From: Streptococcus parasanguinis
GTDB taxonomy: Bacteria > Bacillota > Bacilli > Lactobacillales > Streptococcaceae
NCBI RefSeq assembly: GCF_019929185.1
Contig: NZ_JAHZPC010000005.1
Location: 62,001 to 126,000, forward strand
Direction of reading: 5' to 3'
Length of the DNA stretch: 64,000 nt
Below are positions 1 to 7,838 of this stretch, one piece after another. Every line of letters starts with the position of its first letter. Within the stretch, counting starts at the first letter, position 1. The notes beneath the pieces were generated by a model that saw only the letters and a list, made by a program, of their open reading frames with translations, ran no database searches and was not told the DNA's origin. The translations under genes and the position numbers were made by a program.

Positions 1-500
1 GCTAGCAACAAGTCAGCTTCAGCAGCGATCTTGTTGATGATACAATCCCCACCTGAAGGAAGTTGACCGATTTTAACCATGTCGTCGTCATTTGTTGAAA
101 TGTGCATAACGATTTCTTCATTGTCAACGATTTCTTGGCCGTATTTGTTGATCAATTCTTCGCGAGTTGAAGGACGGTGGAAACCAGTAGCAACCAAGAT
201 ACGCACACGTGCATCAGGGTTAACTGAGCGAATACGACGCAAAATGATTGGGGTGATGATGTGAGAAGGAACGGGACGAGTGTGGTCAGAGCTGATCAAC
301 ACGATGTCTTTTTTGCCTTTAGCAAGCTCTTCCAAAGTTGGGCTGCCGATAGGGTTGTCCATTGAACGTTCAACAGTTTCTTCTTCAGACAGTGGGTTAT
401 GGAAGTTTTCCGCCTTAGACTCTAACAATCCTGCAAAGTTTTCATCTGGAATCTTTGCAACAATCGTCTTTTTGTCGTACGGTAATTTAATTTCTACCAT
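1..500 (-). CDS. larA: Nickel-dependent lactate racemase LarA (5' part, runs off left edge)
   Basis: LarA interconverts D- and L-lactate using a nickel-pincer nucleotide cofactor. The first 166 codons are present, reading from an ATG at 500 with an AAAGGAG ribosome-binding site 8-14 bases upstream. The visible part has the family's N-terminal domain start (MVEIKLPYDKK) and the conserved stretch SSDHTRPVPSHIITP near residue 70, followed by ILVATGFHRPS, both typical of the LarA/DUF2088 family. The C-terminal half lies outside the window. It is divergent from a Crp-type regulator and larE, which supports the identification. The cofactor genes larB and larC are not in the window and may lie to the left. 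Confidence 0.9.
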   Translation of the reverse strand, partial: MVEIKLPYDKKTIVAKIPDENFAGLLESKAENFHNPLSEEETVERSMDNPIGSPTLEELAKGKKDIVLISSDHTRPVPSHIITPIILRRIRSVNPDARVRILVATGFHRPSTREELINKYGQEIVDNEEIVMHISTNDDDMVKIGQLPSGGDCIINKIAAEADLLL

Positions 501-574
501 TATTTGCGATCTCCTTTATTAATACTGATACTTATAGTATAATTCTTTTTTAAAAGAGGTGTGTACTAATTGAT

Positions 575-590
575 GTTAACAAATGTTAAC
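575..590. promoter_or_regulatory. Candidate operator for the Crp-type regulator (Lar box-like)
   Basis: The sequence GTTAACAAATGTTAAC consists of two GTTAAC half-sites separated by four bases, the spacing expected for a Crp/Fnr dimer. It lies between larA and the divergent regulator gene. A probable larA -10 (TATACT on the minus strand, 541-536) has no good -35, and the operator centre is about 53 bases upstream of the likely larA start point. That is a normal position for a Crp-family activator. The Lactobacillus plantarum LarR system is known to use a palindromic box; the match here is inference. Confidence 0.6.
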
Positions 591-661
591 TATACTAATC
601 AAGAACAGGTGTATCATTAGTGTGACTTCTACAAAGGAATGAAGAAGGAGGAAAATCGCGC

Positions 662-1327
662 GTGGATTCAGCATTTTTAGTGAAATTCTTGGAAGAGAGG
701 CGAACGCCCATTATCAAGAAAAAATACCACAGCTACCTCTCTTATCGCGGGATTAAAGAGGACTACATCTATATTTTAAAAGAAGGGGTCGTAAAGACCA
801 GTGTCATCATGCGTGATGGTCGAGAATTTAACTTTTCCTATTTAAAAGCGACAGATATTGTGTCCCTGTTACGGGACGAGGTATCCAATTATACGGACTC
901 GCCTTTTAACGTACGCGTGGAAACAGCCGAGGCAAGCTTTTATCGGATTCCTCGGGTTAAGTTTTGGACCTTTGTCAAAGAAAAGAAGGAACTGCAAGAC
1001 TACGTACGGGATTATTATCGCAATAAACTGTCTGAAAGTATGGAATCCCAGCAGTACATGATGATGAATGGGAAAAAAGGCGCGGTTTGTTTCCACCTAC
1101 AAAAGCTGTGCAGTTTATTTGGGGTAGAGCAGGACGATGGTGTCTTGATTGACTTTAATATTACCAACGAAGATATTGCTGGTTTTTGTGGGATTTCAAC
1201 CCGAAACAGTGTCAATCGCATTCTGAATGAATTAAAGCGGGAGGGTGTTTTAGACATTCGACAGCAAAAGATCGTTATTTTGGATACAGAAAGCATCGAA
1301 GAATTAATTGGAAGGGAAACATTCTAA
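662..1327 (+). CDS. Crp/Fnr-family transcriptional regulator, LarR-like
   Basis: A 221-residue protein with an N-terminal cyclic-nucleotide-binding-like beta-barrel (about residues 15-130) and a C-terminal winged helix; NEDIAGFCGISTRNSVNRIL near residues 170-190 is the helix-turn-helix. The start is a GTG at 662 preceded by AAGGAGG at 645-651. It is divergent from larA and followed at once by larE. In Lactobacillus plantarum the Crp-family activator LarR controls the lar and nickel-transport genes, so the same job is inferred here. No iron-sulfur cysteine cluster like that of Fnr is evident at the N-terminus. The effector is not shown by the sequence. Confidence 0.8.
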   Translation: MDSAFLVKFLEERRTPIIKKKYHSYLSYRGIKEDYIYILKEGVVKTSVIMRDGREFNFSYLKATDIVSLLRDEVSNYTDSPFNVRVETAEASFYRIPRVKFWTFVKEKKELQDYVRDYYRNKLSESMESQQYMMMNGKKGAVCFHLQKLCSLFGVEQDDGVLIDFNITNEDIAGFCGISTRNSVNRILNELKREGVLDIRQQKIVILDTESIEELIGRETF

Positions 1328-1328
1328 C

Positions 1329-2177
1329 ATGGCAACAGAAGCACAAATCAGAAAAGAAAAAGAAGAAAAATTACAAGACATTTTGCGGGAAATCGGAAAA
1401 GTGGCCATTACCTATTCTGGTGGGATTGATAGTTCCTATCTCTTAAAGGTTGCTTTGGACACCTTAGGGCCTGACAATGTGATTGCAGCAGTGGTGAATT
1501 CAGAACTCTTCTCAGATGAGGAATTTAATTTAGCGCTTGATTTGGCGGATCAGTTGGGGGCACCGATACTGGGGCTTGAAATGAGAGAATTGAGTGATCC
1601 GCGTATTGCTGCCAACACTCCTAATATTTGGTATTACACCAAGCAATTGATGTACCAAACTATTAAGGATTCTGTTACAGAATTGGGATTTGAGCAATTG
1701 GTAGACGGCATGATCATGGATGATATAGACGACTTCCGCCCAGGTATCAAGGCTAGAAACGAAGCGGGAGTACGCAGTGTCTTGCAAGAAGCAGGTCTCT
1801 ATAAGACAGAAATTCGTCAATTGGCTAAGGAAAGAGGTGTCTCCAATTGGAACAAGGTTCCGTCTTGTAGTGTAGCCTCCCGCTTCCCATACGGAGTGAA
1901 AATCACTTTGGAAAATGTTCAACGAGTCTTTGAGGGGGAAGAGTTCCTTGTAGGACTTGGTTTTGAACAAGCCCGTGTACGCGTGCATGGGGATTTGGCC
2001 CGTATCGAAGTAGAAGAGGACCATCTTCTTGAAGCGATCCAAATGCATGACAAGATCAATGACTTTATGAAGGGAATTGGCTTTACTTATGTAGCCTTGG
2101 ATTTGGCTGGTTACAAGTATGGTAGGATGAATGACTCTTTGGATGAAAAAACCAAAGAAAAAATTATGGCGGAATAA
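1329..2177 (+). CDS. larE: ATP-dependent sacrificial sulfur transferase LarE
   Basis: LarE donates sulfur from its own cysteine to make the pyridinium thiocarboxylate of the nickel-pincer cofactor. The protein has the PP-loop ATP pyrophosphatase motif TYSGGIDSSYLL near residue 32 and the family motif PSCSVASRFPYG near residue 178, whose cysteine aligns with the sacrificial cysteine. ATG 1329 was chosen over an upstream TTG at 1308 because it follows the regulator stop codon by one base and begins the normal N-terminus; GGAAGG at 1310-1315 is the likely ribosome-binding site. Length of 282 residues is normal. It is cotranscribed with the regulator. Confidence 0.92.
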   Translation: MATEAQIRKEKEEKLQDILREIGKVAITYSGGIDSSYLLKVALDTLGPDNVIAAVVNSELFSDEEFNLALDLADQLGAPILGLEMRELSDPRIAANTPNIWYYTKQLMYQTIKDSVTELGFEQLVDGMIMDDIDDFRPGIKARNEAGVRSVLQEAGLYKTEIRQLAKERGVSNWNKVPSCSVASRFPYGVKITLENVQRVFEGEEFLVGLGFEQARVRVHGDLARIEVEEDHLLEAIQMHDKINDFMKGIGFTYVALDLAGYKYGRMNDSLDEKTKEKIMAE

Positions 2178-2180
2178 GGC

Positions 2181-2705
2181 ATGAATGAAGTAGTACGATT
2201 TTGGTTTGAAGAGTTGAAGCCAGAGGATTGGTTTAAAAAATCGGATGCGTTGGACCAAGAAATGCGGGAGCGCTTTGAGGGACTCTATTGGAAGGCTAGT
2301 CGTGGGGAATTGTTTGGCTGGCGCACTACAGCAGAAGGGCGTTTAGCAGAGATTTTGCTCTTGGACCAGATTCCTCGCAACATTTTTCGAGGGACGGTTC
2401 AAGCATTTGCGACAGATTCCCTGGCCTTGGTCTTGGCCCAAGAAGGGTTAGAGCAAGCCTTGGATCTACCAGTTGTACAAAGAGGTTTTTTCTACATGCC
2501 CTTTATGCATTCTGAATCTTTAGTCGTCCATGAAGTAGCCTTGCGCTTGTTTGATCAACCGGGGCTCGAAAAACGCTTGAAGTATGAGAAGATGCATGCG
2601 GAGATTCTCCAACAATTTGGACGCTATCCGCACCGCAATGCTATTTTAGGGAGAATATCGACCAAAGAAGAAGAGGGGTATCTAGCAGAACATGCTGGTT
2701 TTTAA
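2181..2705 (+). CDS. DUF924 family protein
   Basis: A 174-residue soluble protein that begins VVRFWFEEL and contains LLLDQIPRNIFRGT and FFYMPFMHSE, the signatures of DUF924. The family is all-helical and related in fold to TPR-like proteins; its biochemical role is not established. It starts 3 bases after larE and overlaps the start of the binding-protein gene by 14 bases, so it is translated as part of the lar-nickel operon. That position suggests either a role in nickel or lactate metabolism or simple hitch-hiking; the sequence does not decide. Confidence 0.85.
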   Translation: MNEVVRFWFEELKPEDWFKKSDALDQEMRERFEGLYWKASRGELFGWRTTAEGRLAEILLLDQIPRNIFRGTVQAFATDSLALVLAQEGLEQALDLPVVQRGFFYMPFMHSESLVVHEVALRLFDQPGLEKRLKYEKMHAEILQQFGRYPHRNAILGRISTKEEEGYLAEHAGF

Positions 2706-4245
2706 AAGAAAAAAAGGATCTTGGGCCAAGCTCTGCTGGACGCTCCTTTTAGCAGGAATTTGCTTGCTAGGCTTAAGGGCTTTTCAGGAGAGCCAGGAAA
2801 AAACGGTCTCTTCTCGTGATACAGTAACTATGGGCTATACCCAATTTCCAGCCAATATTGATCCAGTCAAAGAGTACAATGGCTGGTTTACGGTGCGCTA
2901 CGGGGTCGGAGAGACCTTGTTTAAAATGGATGATCAGCTTCAGATCCAGCCTTGGCTGGCAACTAAGGGTGAACAGTTGTCTCCTCTGGAGTGGGAAATC
3001 ACGATCCGTCAAGGGGTGCGATTTCATGATGGCAGCCTCATGACTCCTAAGACGGTAAAGGAGTCGTTGGAACATCTTTTGACTTCCAATCAGCGGGCGG
3101 CAGGTGAATTAATGATCGAGCAAATGACAACGACAGATCATACCATTCGGATCAAAACCAAAGAGCCCCAACCGATTCTTTTGAACCTCTTGGCAGATCC
3201 GTATTCGACCATCCTTCATGTGGGAGCCAAGGAGTCAACTGGAAAATCGGTTGTTGCGACAGGCCCGTATCAGCTGACGGCTTTTCGTCCAGAAAATGGG
3301 GCTAGTTTAAAGGCCTTTGGCAATTATTGGAATGGGGCAGCCAAAGTAGCGAAGGTGGAGATTCGCTCCTTTTCAGATGCGACCTCGATGAGTCTCGCCT
3401 TAGATGCTGGTGAGATCGATGCGGCTTATGGGATGCCGGCGCTCAATCTAGCTTCTTATCGTAAGAAAACAGGTTATCGGATTTCAGAAGTTGATGGCTC
3501 GCGCTATCTTTCTTATGTTTATAATTTCCGAGATCCTTGGATGAAAGACAAGACGCTACGAAAAGCCCTTGATTTGGTGATTGATCGAAAGACCTATAGT
3601 CAATCGCTCTTTCAAAAAGGTTCCCAAGCTACAAGTGGTCCGTTTCCAAGTCGCTTTCCTTTTGCTTTAGAAGAGCCTGTTCCAAATGCGAATGCCAAGG
3701 AAGCTGAGAAGCTCTTGGACCAAGCAGGCTACTTGAAAAAAGCAGATGGGTTTCGCTATAAAGATGGTAAAAAGGTTACATTGACAGCTCTCTCTTATGA
3801 GCGTTTGCCAGAGATTCCTTTAGCAGTTCAGGCGACACAAGCTGCCTTGAAGCAGATTGGGATCGATGTGAAGATTCGGACTGTTGAAGTGGGCTCGATT
3901 GCTGCAGCAGAAGATTATTCGTTTACGCCTTATACCATGGTGGCGACTCCTGTAGGCGACCCCTACCCCTTCTTTAAGAGTTCACTGGCTTCAGACGGTT
4001 CAGTTAATCTTGGAAAATATAAGAGCGACAAGGTAGACCAACTCATTCAAACTCTGGGGATAGAAGGCAATCAAGAGAAGCGTCAAGAGCTGAGTAAGGA
4101 CCTCCAAAGGGAGATTCAAGAGGATCTACCGATCAGCTTTTTGGTGACGTTTAAGGTGGCAGTCATTATGAATGACCGCGTGTCAGGGCTCGCATCGAGT
4201 GCCTCAGACTATTACCATATAACCAATCAATTAACAAAGGAATAA
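2692..4245 (+). CDS. nikA: Nickel-type ABC transporter substrate-binding protein
   Basis: A 517-residue extracellular solute-binding protein of family 5 (the Opp/Dpp/Nik class). Residues 10-30 are a hydrophobic export segment; the mature part has the usual opening TVTMGYTQFPANIDP and the internal HDGSLMTPKTVKESLEHL and ALDLVIDRKTY motifs. It binds the transported solute outside the membrane and passes it to the permeases encoded downstream. Nickel is inferred from the lar neighbours and from resemblance to NikA rather than peptide-binding members. Odd point: the segment LLLAGICLLG has a cysteine but Ile at -1, so it is not a canonical lipobox, and the protein may be a membrane-anchored non-lipoprotein. 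Confidence 0.78.
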   Translation: MLVFKRKKGSWAKLCWTLLLAGICLLGLRAFQESQEKTVSSRDTVTMGYTQFPANIDPVKEYNGWFTVRYGVGETLFKMDDQLQIQPWLATKGEQLSPLEWEITIRQGVRFHDGSLMTPKTVKESLEHLLTSNQRAAGELMIEQMTTTDHTIRIKTKEPQPILLNLLADPYSTILHVGAKESTGKSVVATGPYQLTAFRPENGASLKAFGNYWNGAAKVAKVEIRSFSDATSMSLALDAGEIDAAYGMPALNLASYRKKTGYRISEVDGSRYLSYVYNFRDPWMKDKTLRKALDLVIDRKTYSQSLFQKGSQATSGPFPSRFPFALEEPVPNANAKEAEKLLDQAGYLKKADGFRYKDGKKVTLTALSYERLPEIPLAVQATQAALKQIGIDVKIRTVEVGSIAAAEDYSFTPYTMVATPVGDPYPFFKSSLASDGSVNLGKYKSDKVDQLIQTLGIEGNQEKRQELSKDLQREIQEDLPISFLVTFKVAVIMNDRVSGLASSASDYYHITNQLTKE

Positions 4246-4247
4246 GT

Positions 4248-5033
4248 ATGCTTGAACTTCAACACCTAACGGTCCAATCCAAGGATCGGATCATTCTTGA
4301 AGATGTCTCCTTTCAATTAGGAGAATTTCAGAGCCTGGCTATTGTCGGAGAAAGTGGCAGCGGGAAGTCTACCCTACTAAAGGTTTTGCTAGGACTCCCT
4401 TTGCGAGATCTCTGGATTGCAAAAGGCCAGTATCGTTGGCAAGGAGAGGAACAACTCCAGCAGGCCTTTCCCTTCTCCTTTGTGGGAAGTGAGATAGCTT
4501 GGATCAGCCAGCAGGCTGGGCGCTTTTTTTATGATCGACGAACAATTGAAAACCATTACAAGGACCTAGTCAACAGTCTAAAAGGGCGGATTCCTAACAT
4601 TCGTTCTTTCAAAGAATGTATGGACCTGGTTGGTTTAGAAGCGAAAAAGATTGCGCCAGCCTATCCCTTTGAGCTAAGTGGAGGCATGATGCAGCGGGTC
4701 GCAATTGCTTTGTCTCTGGTCTCTTATCCGAGGATTTTGCTAGCTGATGAGCCAACCAGTGCGCTCGATGTGGTCACAAAGCTTGAAATTGTGGACTTAT
4801 TAGCCCGTTTAAAAAGAGAAGAAGGCTTGTCTCTTCTATTAGTGACACATGATATGGCAGTCGCTGCAGCCTTGAGTGATCACATGCTTGTGATTCGTGG
4901 GGGACAGGTCATTGAGCAAGGAGCTACGGTCCAATTGTTAGAGTCCGCGAAAGAGGACTATACAAAAGAGTTGCTTGCTGCAACCCCTCGTTTACAGAAA
5001 GGAGCTACAGATGGGGACCATTTTGACCTGTAA
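4248..5033 (+). CDS. nikD: Nickel/oligopeptide-type ABC transporter ATPase (NikD-like)
   Basis: A 261-residue ATPase subunit with Walker A GESGSGKST near residue 35, Q-loop ISQQAG, signature LSGGMMQR near 145, Walker B ILLADEPTSALD and the H-loop histidine in LLVTHDMAV. It energises import through the two permeases. The ATG at 4248 is two bases after the binding-protein stop and is preceded by AAGGA. Its 3' end overlaps the next ATPase gene by 23 bases, which suggests translational coupling. The paired-ATPase arrangement is standard for the Nik/Opp/Dpp family. Confidence 0.85.
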   Translation: MLELQHLTVQSKDRIILEDVSFQLGEFQSLAIVGESGSGKSTLLKVLLGLPLRDLWIAKGQYRWQGEEQLQQAFPFSFVGSEIAWISQQAGRFFYDRRTIENHYKDLVNSLKGRIPNIRSFKECMDLVGLEAKKIAPAYPFELSGGMMQRVAIALSLVSYPRILLADEPTSALDVVTKLEIVDLLARLKREEGLSLLLVTHDMAVAAALSDHMLVIRGGQVIEQGATVQLLESAKEDYTKELLAATPRLQKGATDGDHFDL

Positions 5034-5793
5034 AGATCTGATTTTCACCCACCGTCATTCTGCATCGGGTATGCAAGTAGGTCCGATTTCATTTGAGTTA
5101 GAAGAAGGTGAAAGCTTTGGCATTGTAGGCGAATCTGGATCTGGAAAGACCAGTCTTAGTCATCTGCTGTGTCGCTTTATCAAACCTCATCAGGGGCAAC
5201 TCTATTTACAGGGCCGTCCCTATGAAGACTTTTCAACTAAAGAATTCTATCAAACGATCCAGTATATTGATCAACACCCACATGCTAGTTTTCATCCAGC
5301 TCGCTCGGTTTATTCAAGCTTGATGGAAGTTTGTGATCATTTTGATCAGGCGTCAACAAAAGCTGAGAAAGAAAAAGTGATCGAGGCTGTGTTAGAGGCC
5401 GTTCACCTAAATCGCCAGCTAGTCCAACAAAGACCTCAATTTTTAAGTGGGGGGGAGTGCCAGAGAGCAGCCATTGCGCGTGCCTTACTCATCAAACCGA
5501 GAATCCTCGTTTGCGACGAGATGACTAGTGCCCTCGATATGACCATCCAAGCAGAGCTGATGCGCTTGCTGGAGCAGTTGAGGGAGCAGTTTCAGATGAG
5601 TTTTGTCTTTATCTCCCATGACCTAGCCTTGGTCAGCCAATTTTGTCAACAGCTGATGGTCCTAAAAGAAGGACAAATCAGAGAACTAGGAAAGACTAGT
5701 GAGTGCTTGAGTAGCCCACAAGATCCCTATACTCAGGAATTGTTAGCCACTTATCAGCTACAAGAAAGGTGGGTGAGTGGATGTTTCGAATAA
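5011..5793 (+). CDS. nikE: Nickel/oligopeptide-type ABC transporter ATPase (NikE-like)
   Basis: The second ATPase subunit, 260 residues from ATG 5011, which has AAAGGA about 7 bases upstream; an earlier ATG at 4975 lies deep in the preceding gene and was not used. Walker A is GESGSGKTS, the signature LSGGECQRAA, and Walker B ILVCDEMTSALD, where Met replaces the usual Pro after DE. The H-loop is FISHDLALV. It pairs with the upstream ATPase to form the nucleotide-binding heterodimer of the importer. It overlaps the next gene by 13 bases. Confidence 0.85.
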   Translation: MGTILTCKDLIFTHRHSASGMQVGPISFELEEGESFGIVGESGSGKTSLSHLLCRFIKPHQGQLYLQGRPYEDFSTKEFYQTIQYIDQHPHASFHPARSVYSSLMEVCDHFDQASTKAEKEKVIEAVLEAVHLNRQLVQQRPQFLSGGECQRAAIARALLIKPRILVCDEMTSALDMTIQAELMRLLEQLREQFQMSFVFISHDLALVSQFCQQLMVLKEGQIRELGKTSECLSSPQDPYTQELLATYQLQERWVSGCFE

Positions 5794-6731
5794 GCTGTAA
5801 ATTACTGGTCCGTTTCCTACTGATCTTACTTGGCGTCAGTTTGATCTCCTTTTTACTCATGTATCTAGCGCCAGGAGATCCAGCTAAAAATATGTTGGCT
5901 GCCCAGGGGATTCCTTTTACAAAAGAACTGCTTGAGGCCAAGCGTCTGGAATTTGGTTTTCAGGATCCCTTCTGGGTGCAGTATGGACGGTGGCTATTCG
6001 GAGTTTTCCATGGAAATCTGGGAATGACCTACCACTCCGGATCGTCCGTCGCAAAAGAATTGGCCTTTTATTTTCCTAATACATTAGTGCTAGCAGGCTC
6101 TACCCTCTTCTTGACCCTCTTGATCTCGATTCCGCTTAGTTTTATGGCAATCTTTTATAAGAAGAACCCGCTTTCTAAGGTCATCTCGTTTGCTACGGCT
6201 CTCGCCAATACCATTCCCAATTTCGTTCTAGGGATTGGCCTGATGCTGGTGTTTTCACTATATTTGCATCTGTTTCCAATCCAATCAACGGTGAATCTAC
6301 AAGGAGCAGTACTGCCTTCTTTGACCTTGGCCTTGACCATGTCGAGCCGTTACATCCCGCAGCTACAAGAAGGCTTAACAGAGATTCTTGAGTCAGATGC
6401 AGTGCTGGGGGCTATGGGGCGCGGTTTGAGATGGGGGCAGATCCTCAGGACAACCATTTTTCCACAATTATTTCCGTTGCTCTTGACCTTGATCACCCTA
6501 TCTTTAACCTCCTTATTAGGAGGTGTGGCCGTGATCGAGTATCTCTTTTCTTGGCCAGGAATTGGGAAAATGTTGATCACAGCTGTTCACAACCGGGATT
6601 TTCCTTTGATCCAGGGATCGGTTCTGGTCATTACAGCTGGTGTTCTTCTAGTCAATACCTTTGCTGAATTTATCCAGCTCTTCATCAATCCAAAACGCTA
6701 TCGCAAGGAGGGAGCTAACCATGTCATCTGA
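5781..6731 (+). CDS. nikB: Nickel-type ABC transporter permease (NikB-like)
   Basis: A 316-residue inner-membrane permease of the DppB/NikB class with six predicted membrane helices, the first at residues 7-30. It has the typical N-terminal LAPGDPAKNMLA stretch and, near residues 200-220, a cytoplasmic coupling region (LTEILESDAVLGAMGRGL) that contacts the ATPases. ATG 5781 was chosen over a GTG at 5769 since AAAGGTGGG at 5765-5772 sits at the right distance. The gene overlaps both neighbours by about 11-13 bases, indicating a tightly coupled operon. Confidence 0.84.
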   Translation: MFRISCKLLVRFLLILLGVSLISFLLMYLAPGDPAKNMLAAQGIPFTKELLEAKRLEFGFQDPFWVQYGRWLFGVFHGNLGMTYHSGSSVAKELAFYFPNTLVLAGSTLFLTLLISIPLSFMAIFYKKNPLSKVISFATALANTIPNFVLGIGLMLVFSLYLHLFPIQSTVNLQGAVLPSLTLALTMSSRYIPQLQEGLTEILESDAVLGAMGRGLRWGQILRTTIFPQLFPLLLTLITLSLTSLLGGVAVIEYLFSWPGIGKMLITAVHNRDFPLIQGSVLVITAGVLLVNTFAEFIQLFINPKRYRKEGANHVI

Positions 6732-7542
6732 TCAGATCAAACGGAACATTCGGTGGGTATCCCTTGGTTTGCTCGCCTTTCTAGTCTTTCTGGCCTTTGC
6801 GCAGTGGTTGGGAGCTGACCGCGCTAACCAGGTCGACTTAGGCCAGGTTTTAGCAAGCCCCTCTCATCAAGCCCTCTTTGGGAGAGATGAGTTGGGCCGC
6901 GATCTCTTGGTCCGAGTGTTTGTCGGAGGGGCCCATACCCTCTTTCCATCCCTTCTCGCTCTCTTTTTGGTCGTCCTTTTTGGTTGCTTAATGGGAGTAT
7001 TAAGTGTCAAGTTTGGTGGGATCGTGGATCGCTTGGTTCAAGTAGTCATTACGCTTTTTCAAGCCTTTCCTCCCATTATCTTTGTGATTGGGATCGTTGG
7101 TTTTTTAGGTCTTGGAATAGAGCAGACATTACTGGCTATCTGTTTGACCAGCTGGACAAAATATGCCTACCTAGTGCGCTCACTTCTCCTCGATATCAAA
7201 GAAGAACCGTATTTCCGCTATGCAGATATGTTTGGCAATACCTTCTGGAGTAAGATCAAACTTTACTATCTCCCTAGCGTCTTCCCCCAAGTCGTAACAA
7301 CCATGGTGTATGACCTGAATACCATTGTCATGGAAATTGCAGGGATGAGTTTTATCGGTTTGGGTGCCCAGATGCCCGATGCAGAGTGGGGCGCGATGAT
7401 CAATACTGGCAGAAGCTATTTGCAGACAGCGCCATGGATCGTGGCCTTTCCTAGCCTTTTTCTCATCCTCTTTATTGGAGGCGTAATGGTGTTAGGAAGA
7501 CTCCTCAAACAGTACTCTGCCATCCAACAAGAATATAAATAA
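6721..7542 (+). CDS. nikC: Nickel-type ABC transporter permease (NikC-like)
   Basis: A 273-residue permease of the DppC/NikC class. It begins with one membrane helix, then a short extracellular segment with GRDELGRDLLVRV, a hallmark of DppC-type permeases, then five further helices. The coupling loop is around DIKEEPYFRYADMFGNTFW. ATG 6721 has an excellent AAGGAGGG ribosome-binding site at 6706-6713. It is the last gene of the lar-nickel operon and is followed by a terminator and a repeat element. Confidence 0.84.
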   Translation: MSSDQIKRNIRWVSLGLLAFLVFLAFAQWLGADRANQVDLGQVLASPSHQALFGRDELGRDLLVRVFVGGAHTLFPSLLALFLVVLFGCLMGVLSVKFGGIVDRLVQVVITLFQAFPPIIFVIGIVGFLGLGIEQTLLAICLTSWTKYAYLVRSLLLDIKEEPYFRYADMFGNTFWSKIKLYYLPSVFPQVVTTMVYDLNTIVMEIAGMSFIGLGAQMPDAEWGAMINTGRSYLQTAPWIVAFPSLFLILFIGGVMVLGRLLKQYSAIQQEYK

Positions 7543-7571
7543 AAAGCTAATCCAAACAGGAATCAGCTTTT
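7543..7571 (+). terminator. Terminator after the nickel importer operon
   Basis: AAAAGCT and AGCTTTT arms enclose a loop containing CCAAACAGG. Nearly the same hairpin sequence recurs at 7811-7837, on the other side of the repeat element. Confidence 0.6.
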
Positions 7572-7594
7572 AGATTGAAGACAAAATCTTCTTA

Positions 7595-7732
7595 GAAACT
7601 TTCCTTAGGTGAATACGGACGTCAGCGAACTTCGAAGAAGTTCCATGACTAATAATTGAGCCTAAGGTCTCAATTATTCCGAGTGCTAGAAACAATAGTG
7701 TTTCTAGCACTTTTCTCACGGCGGAAAGTTTC
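7595..7732 (+). repeat. 138-bp structured intergenic repeat, copy 1
   Basis: Ends GAAACTTTCC and GGAAAGTTTC are inverted repeats; GTGAA/CTCAC lie just inside. Internal hairpins are GAACTTC/GAAGTTC, AATAATTGAGCC/GGTCTCAATTATT, and GTGCTAGAAAC/GTTTCTAGCAC. The whole 7543-7830 gap between the convergent nickel operon and the methyltransferase is this element plus two near-identical terminator hairpins. Confidence 0.9.
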
Positions 7733-7810
7733 AGTAGATGATTGAATGACTCTAACGAATAAAATTATTTTATTTTTGTAGAATTTATTAGTTTTGTATA
7801 AAAGAACATT

Positions 7811-7838
7811 AAAGCTGATCCAAACAGGAATCAGCTTC
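7811..7838 (-). terminator. Hairpin at the end of the methyltransferase gene
   Basis: On the minus strand AAGCTGAT and ATCAGCTT pair around a loop that includes the stop codon region. The T tract is weak. It duplicates the terminator at 7543-7571 with one or two differences. Confidence 0.5.

Noticed and set aside
1530..2258. 242-codon open frame on the minus strand opposite larE
   Set aside because: It lies opposite a clear LarE with all motifs, has no ribosome-binding site, and its product has no recognisable composition of a real protein.
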